NCBI GenBank assembly: GCA_030754715.1
Contig: JASLZV010000134.1
Location: 1 to 5,909 of the forward strand
From: Phycisphaerae bacterium
GTDB taxonomy: Bacteria; Planctomycetota; Phycisphaerae; SM23-33
Reading direction: 5' to 3'
DNA: 5,909 nucleotides
The notes below the pieces were generated by a model that worked only from the letters and a program-made list of their open reading frames with translations, was not told the origin of the DNA and did not search any database. Each line of letters begins with the position of its first letter. Position 1 is the first letter of the stretch. Positions 1 to 5,909 of this stretch are shown one piece after another. Both the position numbers and the translations under genes were made by a program.

Positions 1-1
1 G

Positions 2-844
2 CGAGAAGCCAGGCTTATGTCACAGAGGGTGTCGATGGATGTGGGAAGAGCCGCCGCGGAAGCGCCCCGGCCGGGCGGGGGGCCGGAAGTGACCGCCGCC
101 GAGGGCAAGGAAGATCTGTTTGTCTTCACCGTCCAGCACGTCACTCTGAAAAAGGGCCGTCGGATGGTCCTGCCCGTCAAAGACTTCAGCCTCAACTACA
201 AAGACGTCTATGTTCTGGACATTCCCTTCAGCCCGCCGCAGGAGGTCTGGCGGAATTTCAATCGCCGCCAACTTACTGAAATGACCCGACTGTCCGGCGA
301 GCCCAAAGTGATGCACAAGATCCGCCTTGAAAACAAGAGCGACTGCCCGCTGACCACCGCGCCGGCCCTGATTCTGCTGGAAGACCGCCTCCTGGCCCAG
401 GGGTTGATGTCATATACCTCGATCGGCAGCAAGGGCGATTTGAATATCACCCATGCCGTGGACATAAAGATCAAGAAGAGCGACAAGGAAACCAAACGCA
501 TCCCAAAGGCCGTGCAGTGGGATAATCACTGGTACGGCCGGGTGAACCTGACGGGAAATATCAAGATCACGAACTACCGCAAGGAGGCCGCCGATCTTGA
601 GGTAACCCGCTACGCCCTGGGCCGGATCGACGAATGTAACCACGACGGAAAGATCGAAATGGTCAACGCGCTGGAGGATCCATCTTTTCTGCCCACCATC
701 AGCACCCCCCGTTGGTGGTATCAGTACAACTGGCCCTATTGGTGGTATCGCTTCAACGGGGTGGGGCGAATAAAGTGGACGGTGCATCTCGAGGCCGGCA
801 AGTCCGTCGAACTGAACTACTCCTGGCACTACTTCTGGCGATAG
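2..844 (+). CDS. DUF4139-like protein, C-terminal part (5' end outside window)
   Basis: The frame is open from the left edge to the TAG at 842-844. The first Met (position 17) has no convincing Shine-Dalgarno, and the residues after it (Ala/Pro/Gly-rich, about 10-30) read like an interdomain linker. I therefore think the true start lies upstream and this is the C-terminal part of a larger protein. From about residue 33 of the Met-17 reading it resembles the C-terminal region of DUF4139-type proteins: a strand-rich start (DLFVFTVQHVTLKKG), then HKIRLENKSDCPLTTAPALIL near residues 100-120, an ITNY strand near 184, and a closing IKWTVHLEAGKSVELNY strand pair. It ends in an aromatic tail (RWWYQYNW, PYWWYRFN, final WHYFWR). 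No catalytic motif or membrane segment is seen, and the function is unknown. It is convergent with the argS operon and so is transcribed separately. The family call comes from remembered sequence style, not from a search. Confidence 0.7.
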   Translation, partial: REARLMSQRVSMDVGRAAAEAPRPGGGPEVTAAEGKEDLFVFTVQHVTLKKGRRMVLPVKDFSLNYKDVYVLDIPFSPPQEVWRNFNRRQLTEMTRLSGEPKVMHKIRLENKSDCPLTTAPALILLEDRLLAQGLMSYTSIGSKGDLNITHAVDIKIKKSDKETKRIPKAVQWDNHWYGRVNLTGNIKITNYRKEAADLEVTRYALGRIDECNHDGKIEMVNALEDPSFLPTISTPRWWYQYNWPYWWYRFNGVGRIKWTVHLEAGKSVELNYSWHYFWR

Positions 845-866
845 AGACACACCCGGGCGCGTATCC

Positions 867-900
867 AAAAGCCGCTGTCGGATTTTCCCCCGCAGTCGGC
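867..900 (-). terminator. Possible rho-independent terminator of the hppA-rsfS-argS operon
   Basis: GCCG-CTG-CGG at 871-881 pairs with CCG-CAG-CGGC at 890-900, with one unpaired T on each side (878 and 896) and a loop of about 8 nt. On the minus strand the hairpin is followed by TTTTGG (870-865). It lies about 50 nt past the argS stop. The T-run is short and the stem imperfect, so this is a moderate call. On the plus strand no T-run follows, so it does not look like a terminator for the left-hand gene. Confidence 0.4.
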
Positions 901-921
901 GGGTAGTGGCAAAAGCGGCAA

Positions 922-948
922 GACCGGCAAAGAATTTGCCCGCCGGTC
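922..948 (-). terminator. Inverted repeat overlapping the argS stop codon
   Basis: Two alternative pairings exist. One is GACCGGC (922-928) with GCCGGTC (942-948). The other is the nested perfect stem GGCAAA (926-931) and TTTGCC (935-940) with a 3-nt GAA loop, closed by GACC/GGTC and leaving CGCC (941-944) bulged. The repeat includes two bases of the argS TGA. On the minus strand it is followed by TTGCCGCTTTTG, which is only weakly T-rich. It may stabilise the mRNA 3' end or act together with the hairpin at 871-900 in termination. Confidence 0.3.
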
Positions 949-2695
949 ACATCTGTTCCAGCGTTTCGATGCCGAGCAGTTCCAGACCGCTTCGAACCGT
1001 CTTTGCGGTAAGAAGGCAAAGCCTCAGACGGCCGGTGCGCCGGGCCTTGTCGGGGGCCTTGAGGACCGGGCAGGACTCGTAGAATGTCATGAACGCCCCG
1101 GCCAGGTCGAACAGGTATCCGCAGAGCAGATTCGGCAGGCACTCGTCGGCCACCGCCTGGACGGTTTCTGGAAACTGCCCCAGTTTTACCGCCAGGTCCA
1201 TCTCGGCCGGTTCGCCCAGCACCACGCCGCCCTCGGCCGCCGTCTCGTCCAGCCCTTCCTTGCGAAAGATGCTCCGCACCCGGGCGTAGGCATATTGCAT
1301 GTATGGCGCCGTGTTGCCTTCGAGGCTGAGCATCTTGTCCCAACTGAACACGTAGTCGCTGGTGCGGTTCCTGGACAGGTCGGCGTACTTGACCGCTGAG
1401 ATACCCACAATGCGGGCGACCTGACTTCTTTGGGCTTCGTTCAGGTCCGGGTTTTTCTCGCTGACAAGTTTGAAGGCCCGCTGCTCGGCCTCGTCCAGCA
1501 GGTCCATCAGCCTCACCGTACCGCCCTCGCGCGTCCTGAAGGGCCGGCCGTCGCCCCCGAGCATCATGCCTAAAGGCACGTGCTTCAGGCGCACGTCCTT
1601 GCCGACAAACCCGGCCTCCCGGGCCACGGCGAAAATCTGGGCAAAGTGCATCGCCTGGCGGGAGTCGGTCACGTAGAGAATCCGATTGGCCTTCAATTCG
1701 TCGCAACGATATCGAAGGGCCGCCAGGTCGGTCGTGGCATAGAGATACCCGCAGTCGGATTTTTGCACGATTACGGGCAGGTCCGTCCCGTCGGAGCCCT
1801 TGCCTTTGAACTCATCGAGAAACACGCACTTGGCCCCTTGCGACTCCACGAGCATCCCGGCGGTGTCGAGATCTTCCACGACCGAAGGCAATTTGTCGTT
1901 GTAGAAACTTTCGCCGCGGACGTCGCTGCCGATCAGTAACACCCCCAGGCGACGATAAACCTGCTCGCAGTGTTCCAGTGACTGCTCGACGAAACGTTCC
2001 CAGGCCCTTCGGGCGTTCTTATCCTTCTTGACCTGAAGCCTCACCACATACTCGCGAGCCTTGTCCGCAAACCCGGCGTCAGCATCGAATCGTTCCTTGG
2101 CTTTTCGGTAGAACTCCTCCAGATCGGCCAGTTCTGCCGACAGCCCGCTTCCCTCCCGGTCGCCCAGCGACTCCATGTAGGCAACAAGCATACCGAACTG
2201 AGTGCCCCAGTCGCCGACGTGGTTTTGGCGGATGACGTCGTGTCCCACAAACTCCAGCACCCTGGCCAGAGCGTCGCCTATGACTGTGCTGCGCAGGTGC
2301 CCGACGTGCATCTCCTTGGCCAGGTTCGGCCCGGAGTAGTCCACCACGACGGTCTGCTTCTTATCCGGTCTGCCCACGCCGAGCCGATTGTCTCGGACGG
2401 CCTTGTCCAGTTGCCCGGCCAGCCACTTGGGCTTCAGGCGGATGTTGATGAATCCGGGCCCGGCCACCTCCGGCGGTTCGGCCATGTCGGACAGGTCGGC
2501 CGCCGCGATCACCTTCTCGGCCAGTTCGCGCGGGTCGGTCTTGAGTTTTTTGGCGGCGGCCATCACGCCGTTGGCCTGGTAGTGGCCGAACTGCGATCTG
2601 GCCGAGGGACTAACCAGCGCCTGGGCACGGTCCGGCGCGCCGGCGGCGACAAGCGCCTCGGTGATCCGCCTGTCGAGTTCGCGTTTGAGATTCAT
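947..2695 (-). CDS. argS: Arginyl-tRNA synthetase (class I)
   Basis: ArgRS activates arginine with ATP and transfers it to tRNA-Arg in the cytoplasm, releasing AMP and PPi. The 582-aa length is close to E. coli ArgS (577 aa). The N-terminal tRNA-binding (Add-1) domain covers about residues 1-105, with GPGFINIRL at 79-87. The catalytic core contains the HIGH-type motif HVGH at 130-133 within SGPNLAKEMHVGHLRST, then NHVGDWGTQFGML at 158-170 and QKSDCGYLYATTD at 311-323. The usual KMSK motif is replaced by GDGRPFRTREGGT at 381-393, as in the E. coli enzyme, which also lacks KMSK. The DALR anticodon-binding domain begins near 455 (EGNTAPYMQYAYARV at 459-473). The C-terminus, LLGIETLEQM, closely matches the E. 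coli ending, so the protein is complete. The ATG at 2695-2693 follows GGAGAGG at good spacing. It is the last gene of the operon, 14 nt after rsfS. Confidence 0.97.
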   Translation of the reverse strand: MNLKRELDRRITEALVAAGAPDRAQALVSPSARSQFGHYQANGVMAAAKKLKTDPRELAEKVIAAADLSDMAEPPEVAGPGFINIRLKPKWLAGQLDKAVRDNRLGVGRPDKKQTVVVDYSGPNLAKEMHVGHLRSTVIGDALARVLEFVGHDVIRQNHVGDWGTQFGMLVAYMESLGDREGSGLSAELADLEEFYRKAKERFDADAGFADKAREYVVRLQVKKDKNARRAWERFVEQSLEHCEQVYRRLGVLLIGSDVRGESFYNDKLPSVVEDLDTAGMLVESQGAKCVFLDEFKGKGSDGTDLPVIVQKSDCGYLYATTDLAALRYRCDELKANRILYVTDSRQAMHFAQIFAVAREAGFVGKDVRLKHVPLGMMLGGDGRPFRTREGGTVRLMDLLDEAEQRAFKLVSEKNPDLNEAQRSQVARIVGISAVKYADLSRNRTSDYVFSWDKMLSLEGNTAPYMQYAYARVRSIFRKEGLDETAAEGGVVLGEPAEMDLAVKLGQFPETVQAVADECLPNLLCGYLFDLAGAFMTFYESCPVLKAPDKARRTGRLRLCLLTAKTVRSGLELLGIETLEQM

Positions 2696-2697
2696 GA

Positions 2698-2704
2698 CCT
2701 CTCC
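2698..2704 (-). promoter_or_regulatory. argS ribosome binding site
   Basis: On the minus strand GGAGAGG (2704-2698) lies in the 14-nt gap between the rsfS stop and the argS ATG. GGAG is 5 nt from the start codon. This fixes the argS start and implies its own ribosome loading within a shared mRNA. Confidence 0.75.
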
Positions 2705-2709
2705 AGCGT

Positions 2710-3108
2710 TCAGCTGTCAGACCGAGTTTGGGGTTTTCTCCTTCTGCGCCATCGGACGCGTGGGGCTCCACCCCAGATCAATTCGAGGTCGTAGTACCCG
2801 CGGTACTCGGCGCCGAAGATATGAACCACAACGTCCACGAAATCAAGCAGTATCCAACGGGCCGAGTCCCTGCCGGCGACGTGCCACACCGGCTGGCCGA
2901 TCTCCCTGCCGTGCTTTTTGATATCGTCGGCGACGGACCGCATCTGGCGGTCGGAGGTTCCCGTAACGACCACAAAGTAATCGGTGACGGGGCTCATGCC
3001 GCGCAGGTTTAGGACAATGATGTCCTCGCCGCGGCTGTCGTGGGCCAGTCGCGCCGCGTCGATAGCCAGTTTTCTCGCGGCATCGTCCCTGCTCGCCCGT
3101 CTGGCCAT
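2710..3108 (-). CDS. rsfS: Ribosomal silencing factor RsfS (YbeB/Iojap family)
   Basis: Members of this family bind ribosomal protein uL14 on the 50S subunit and block joining with 30S, lowering translation when nutrients are limiting. The 132-aa product has the full Iojap domain at about residues 12-113: [21 protein letters not shown] (30-50, with the hallmark DYFVV and TGTS), then [11 protein letters not shown] (53-63), [15 protein letters not shown] (76-90), and DVVVHIF followed by [12 protein letters not shown] (92-112). The usual E-G before the W-[VI]-L-[IL]-D strand appears here as GRDSA. A basic tail ([16 protein letters not shown], 117-132) extends past the conserved end; it may contact rRNA or be a lineage-specific addition. 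The ATG at 3108-3106 is 9 nt after the hppA stop, and its Shine-Dalgarno overlaps that stop, so translational coupling is likely. In many bacteria rsfS sits next to nadD; here it lies between hppA and argS. Confidence 0.95.
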   Translation of the reverse strand: MARRASRDDAARKLAIDAARLAHDSRGEDIIVLNLRGMSPVTDYFVVVTGTSDRQMRSVADDIKKHGREIGQPVWHVAGRDSARWILLDFVDVVVHIFGAEYRGYYDLELIWGGAPRVRWRRRRKPQTRSDS

Positions 3109-3113
3109 ACCCG

Positions 3114-3119
3114 CCCCTC
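3114..3119 (-). promoter_or_regulatory. rsfS ribosome binding site overlapping the hppA stop
   Basis: On the minus strand the sequence TGAGGGGCGGGTATG contains the hppA stop TGA (3120-3118), and GAGGGG (3119-3114) lies 5 nt before the rsfS ATG. The overlap suggests that ribosomes finishing hppA can re-initiate on rsfS. Confidence 0.7.
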
Positions 3120-5823
3120 ACTTCATGCCGAGCAGATCGCCGATCTGCGGGGCATACTTCACTATCAGCCCGGCAAAAACTACCGAGACCATGCTCATCA
3201 ATTTGATCAGGATGTTCAGGCTCGGGCCGGAGGTATCCTTGAACGGATCACCCACAGTATCGCCCACGACGGCGGCCTTGTGGTTGTCGCCACCCTTGCC
3301 CCCGACGTGGCCCGCCTCGATGTACTTTTTGGCGTTGTCCCACGCGCCTCCGGCGTTGGCCATGAAGACCGCCATCGCAAACCCGCAGGTCAGACCACCG
3401 GCCAACAGCCCCAGCACACCTCCGACGCCCAGCACCAGGCCGACTGCAATGGGAACAATCAAGGCCAGCATCGACGGGACGATCATTTCCTTCTGAGCAC
3501 CGGCAGTGGAGATAGCCACGCAGCGCGCGTAGTCCGGCTTGCCCGTCCCTTCCATGATACCGGCAATCTCGCGGAACTGTCGACGGACTTCCTTGACCAT
3601 GGCGTTGGCGGCCCGGCCGACCGCCTTCATCGTCATCGCACTGAAGACAAACACCAGCATAACGCCGGCAAACATCCCCGCCAGCACCTTGGGGTTCATC
3701 AGCGTCACGTCATAGAAGACCATCATCTGCCGCGGTGATGCCTTGCGCGCAAAGACCATGTTGATTTTGAATCGTTTCCCCTCGGTATCGGCATACTCAA
3801 ACACCCGCACGTTATCTCTCCTGGGCGAATCCACGCCGGGAGCAGTCCCCATCGTCCGCGCACCGCCGCCTCCAGGGGCCCAGGCCGCGGCATGCGACGT
3901 GAGAAAACCGCCCGCCTTCAGGTCGCCGGGCACACGCGACACGGCCAGCAAGGCGCTGTAGGCCTCTTTGTCGGTTCCTTCCCTGGTCTTTATGGCGAAT
4001 TTTCGATGCCCCATGTAGAGCAACTGCCCGATCCCCGCCTTGGGTTCGGTCGCGGCCTCGGGCAGGCGCCGGATGACAGCCGCCATCGCCTGGCGGTTCT
4101 GTCCCACACGGATTTGCCCCACATAGGCAGCCAGCAGGGCCAGGGCCGTCAGGGCGGCCGATCCAATGGCAAAGCCCTTGCCCATGGCCGCAGTGGTGTT
4201 GCCGAGGGAATCCAGGGCGTCGGTTCGTTTGCGGACTTCCGGTCCCTGACCGGTCATCTCGGCGTTTCCTCCGGCGTTGTCGGCGATTGGTCCGTACGCG
4301 TCGGTTGCCAGGCTGATGCCCAGGTTGGACAGCATGCCCACCGCTGCAATGCCCACGCCGTAGAGTCCCATGGACACGCCGGCGTCGCCGAATCCTCCGG
4401 CAAAAGCGTACGCAGCCAGGATAGCCACGATCACCGTCAACAGACTCACCCACGTGCTGGTCATGCCCTCAGCCAGACCCTCGATAATCACCGTCGCCGG
4501 TCCGGTTTCCGAACTCCGGGCGATTCCCCGCGTCGGTTTGAAGTCGTAACTGGTGAAGTGCTCGGCGCCTTTGCCGATAATCACGCCGGCCACCAGGCCC
4601 GATACGATTGCCCCCCACACGCCAAGATAACTCACCCCCTGCACGTCCCCAAGGAGCAGGTAGCACACGGCCCATGCGGCCGCGACAATCAGCAGGCTCG
4701 AGCCGTTGACGCCGCGTTCCAGGGCGCCCATCAACTGTTTCATGGAAGCACCTTCCCTGGTTCGGACCAGGTAGATGCCCAGAGTACTCAACACCGTCCC
4801 GACCCCGGCAAGCGCCATCGGCACGGCAAGGAGGCGAACCTGCCGGCCCATGTCCATGTCCAGCGACATGGCCGCCGCCACCCCCAGCGCCGCGGTGGCC
4901 AGGATCGAATTGCAATAACTTTCGTACAGATCGGCGCCCATGCCCGCGACGTCGCCGACATTGTCGCCAACGTTGTCGGCGATGGTAGCCGGGTTGCGCG
5001 GATCGTCTTCAGGTATCCCCGCCTCCACCTTGCCCACCAGGTCCGCCCCGACATCGGCAGCCTTGGTGAAGATGCCCCCGCCCACGCGTGCGAACAGCGC
5101 CTGGCTGGAAGCGCCCATGCCGAAGGTCAGCATCACGGCGGTGACCTCAACCAGCGACATTTTGAAGGGCGCCCAACCCATCATCCCGTAGAACCACGGG
5201 GCAAATTTCGTAAAGACCAAGAACCAGACGGTGATGTTCAGCAGGCCAAAGCCCACCACTACGAGACCCATAACCGCCCCGGCGCGGAACGCAACGGTCA
5301 GCCCGCGGTTGAGGCCTTCCTTGGCCCCCTGGGTGGTACGGTTGGAAGCCAGGGTGGCCGTCTTCATGCCCCAAAAGCCACACAGACCTGAAAAAAACCC
5401 ACCTGCAAGAAACACCACAAACCCGATTTGATGCTGCAGACCCGCGCGCCCCATAAAGTACAGGGCCACGCAGACCACGGCGAAGAACACAGCCACCACC
5501 TTGTACTGGCGGCGAAGATAGGCATACGCTCCATCGGTCACATGCTGGGCGATTTCCTGCATCTTCCGGTCGCCCGGGTCGGCCGCCTTGACCTGCCGGA
5601 AGAACACATAGGCAAAGATCAAGGCCAGTATCGCCCCGCCGGGTGCAATCCACCACAGCCAGGGAATGCCAACAACATCGCCCACAACGGCCGTGGCGCC
5701 CAAGACGCCGGACCCCGCTGAACCGGCTGCGGCCACAGATGCCCCGACACCCATCACGCCGACTACAAGGGACAGCAGAATCACGCTGCGTCCTCTGGTC
5801 CACACAGCCGACAATGCTTCCAA
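3118..5823 (-). CDS. hppA: Membrane-bound K+-dependent-type ion-translocating pyrophosphatase, with a large loop insertion
   Basis: This integral membrane enzyme hydrolyses PPi to pump Na+ and/or H+ out of the cytoplasm. All catalytic signatures are present: [18 protein letters not shown] (248-265), [20 protein letters not shown] (271-290), GADLYES (296-302), [14 protein letters not shown] (506-519), [16 protein letters not shown] (823-838) and [17 protein letters not shown] (854-870). GNTTAAMG (541-548) has Ala545/Gly548 where K+-independent enzymes have Lys/Thr, so it is the K+-dependent type. Glu301 matches the semi-conserved Glu246 of Thermotoga maritima PPase, but the residue matching its Asp703 is Asn870, as in plant enzymes, so the pumped ion is undecided. 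At 901 aa it is far longer than the roughly 670-770 aa usual for the family. The excess is an insertion at about 571-703 after helix 12, plus an N-terminal extension with a hydrophobic segment (about 13-33) before the canonical first helix (about 55-77). The start is TTG with a well-spaced Shine-Dalgarno. First gene of the operon. Confidence 0.96.
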   Translation of the reverse strand: MEALSAVWTRGRSVILLSLVVGVMGVGASVAAAGSAGSGVLGATAVVGDVVGIPWLWWIAPGGAILALIFAYVFFRQVKAADPGDRKMQEIAQHVTDGAYAYLRRQYKVVAVFFAVVCVALYFMGRAGLQHQIGFVVFLAGGFFSGLCGFWGMKTATLASNRTTQGAKEGLNRGLTVAFRAGAVMGLVVVGFGLLNITVWFLVFTKFAPWFYGMMGWAPFKMSLVEVTAVMLTFGMGASSQALFARVGGGIFTKAADVGADLVGKVEAGIPEDDPRNPATIADNVGDNVGDVAGMGADLYESYCNSILATAALGVAAAMSLDMDMGRQVRLLAVPMALAGVGTVLSTLGIYLVRTREGASMKQLMGALERGVNGSSLLIVAAAWAVCYLLLGDVQGVSYLGVWGAIVSGLVAGVIIGKGAEHFTSYDFKPTRGIARSSETGPATVIIEGLAEGMTSTWVSLLTVIVAILAAYAFAGGFGDAGVSMGLYGVGIAAVGMLSNLGISLATDAYGPIADNAGGNAEMTGQGPEVRKRTDALDSLGNTTAAMGKGFAIGSAALTALALLAAYVGQIRVGQNRQAMAAVIRRLPEAATEPKAGIGQLLYMGHRKFAIKTREGTDKEAYSALLAVSRVPGDLKAGGFLTSHAAAWAPGGGGARTMGTAPGVDSPRRDNVRVFEYADTEGKRFKINMVFARKASPRQMMVFYDVTLMNPKVLAGMFAGVMLVFVFSAMTMKAVGRAANAMVKEVRRQFREIAGIMEGTGKPDYARCVAISTAGAQKEMIVPSMLALIVPIAVGLVLGVGGVLGLLAGGLTCGFAMAVFMANAGGAWDNAKKYIEAGHVGGKGGDNHKAAVVGDTVGDPFKDTSGPSLNILIKLMSMVSVVFAGLIVKYAPQIGDLLGMK
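3715..4113 (-). other. Family-atypical insertion within HppA (loop 12-13)
   Basis: This segment encodes about residues 571-703 of HppA. Compared from memory with T. maritima PPase, where about 21 residues join helix 12 to the helix-13 motif (LDARVIAG), here about 140 residues separate LLAAY (563-567) from MNPKVLAG (709-716). The segment is soluble in character: an amphipathic start ([14 protein letters not shown]), a stretch that could form strands ([18 protein letters not shown]), a low-complexity Ala/Gly/Pro stretch ([18 protein letters not shown]), then [22 protein letters not shown]. It has no hydrophobic helix, so it should not alter topology. In the 16-helix family topology this loop faces away from the cytoplasm. 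I recognise no domain in it. The reading frame is continuous, with no sign of a frameshift. Confidence 0.7.
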
Positions 5824-5830
5824 GGTACAT

Positions 5831-5837
5831 CTCCTCT
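5831..5837 (-). promoter_or_regulatory. hppA ribosome binding site supporting a TTG start
   Basis: On the minus strand AGAGGAG (5837-5831) lies 7 nt before the TTG at 5823-5821. An ATG directly follows the Shine-Dalgarno (5830-5828), but it is in another frame and has no spacer. No ATG, GTG or TTG in the hppA frame occurs upstream of 5823 within the window, so TTG is the best-supported start. Confidence 0.7.
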
Positions 5838-5909
5838 GGATTTGTGGCCGCGGAACGATGCCATCGGCACGGGGGCCCTGGGCAGGACCGACAGCCGCGG
5901 CACCGGCGG

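Noticed and set aside
381..520. The run of Lys-rich codons near IKIKKSDKETKRIPK as a possible nuclear-type or DNA-binding signal
   Set aside because: It matches a normal strand connection of the DUF4139-like region and has no supporting DNA-binding fold.
753..1706. Minus-strand frame of 317 codons overlapping argS
   Set aside because: It is an alternative frame of argS running into the convergent gene; low-complexity Arg/Gly composition and no family features.
2219..2794. Plus-strand frame of 191 codons opposite the argS start and rsfS end
   Set aside because: Antisense shadow of two conserved genes, with no Shine-Dalgarno or motif recognised.
3715..4113. The HppA insertion as an intein, mobile element or frameshift artefact
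   Set aside because: No intein splice-junction residues or homing-endonuclease motifs, no terminal repeats or target duplication seen. The frame and base composition run smoothly into the flanking gene.
3892..5391. Long plus-strand open frame (499 codons) opposite hppA
   Set aside because: It is antisense to a clearly conserved gene. Its product is rich in His, Gln, Gly and Arg, as expected from reading GC-rich coding DNA backwards, and shows no recognisable motif.
5147..5830. Minus-strand frame starting at the ATG at 5830, directly after the hppA Shine-Dalgarno
   Set aside because: It is an out-of-frame reading of hppA with no spacer after the Shine-Dalgarno. The translation is Arg/Gly/Cys-rich and not protein-like, while the TTG frame gives a full pyrophosphatase.
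5824..5909. Promoter for hppA
   Set aside because: Only 86 nt are available upstream, and no convincing -35/-10 pair was seen; the promoter probably lies beyond the window edge.

Overview
The window looks like chromosomal DNA of a GC-rich bacterium. The best guess is a planctomycete, possibly of the Phycisphaerae type. This rests on protein style only: a DUF4139-like protein ending in a Trp/Tyr-rich tail, and an unusually long K+-dependent-type membrane pyrophosphatase. No 16S, tRNA or other taxonomic marker is present, so the assignment is an inference. No mobile element, CRISPR array, tRNA or rRNA was seen.

Layout. Positions 2-844 (+) hold the 3' part of a gene that is open to the left edge; its product resembles the C-terminal region of DUF4139-type proteins. 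Positions 845-946 are a short convergent intergenic region with two hairpins, one of which has a modest T-run on the minus-strand side. From 947 to 5823 everything is on the minus strand, in transcription order hppA (membrane-bound ion-pumping pyrophosphatase, 901 aa), rsfS (ribosomal silencing factor) and argS (arginyl-tRNA synthetase). The gaps are 9 nt (hppA to rsfS) and 14 nt (rsfS to argS). Each gene has a visible Shine-Dalgarno sequence, and the one for rsfS overlaps the hppA stop codon, so this is almost certainly one transcript. Positions 5824-5909 are the hppA leader; only its ribosome binding site is recognisable.

How the genes fit together. ArgS charges tRNA-Arg and releases pyrophosphate. 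HppA hydrolyses pyrophosphate and stores the energy as a Na+ and/or H+ gradient. RsfS binds the large ribosomal subunit and blocks subunit joining when nutrients are short. The operon therefore joins a PPi producer, a PPi-powered pump and a translation brake. That functional link is an inference from gene order.

The most unusual item is HppA. It keeps the catalytic motifs of the family but is well over 100 residues longer than typical members. The excess is a roughly 120-residue insertion in the loop between membrane helices 12 and 13, which is predicted to lie outside the cytoplasm, plus an N-terminal hydrophobic extension read from a TTG start.
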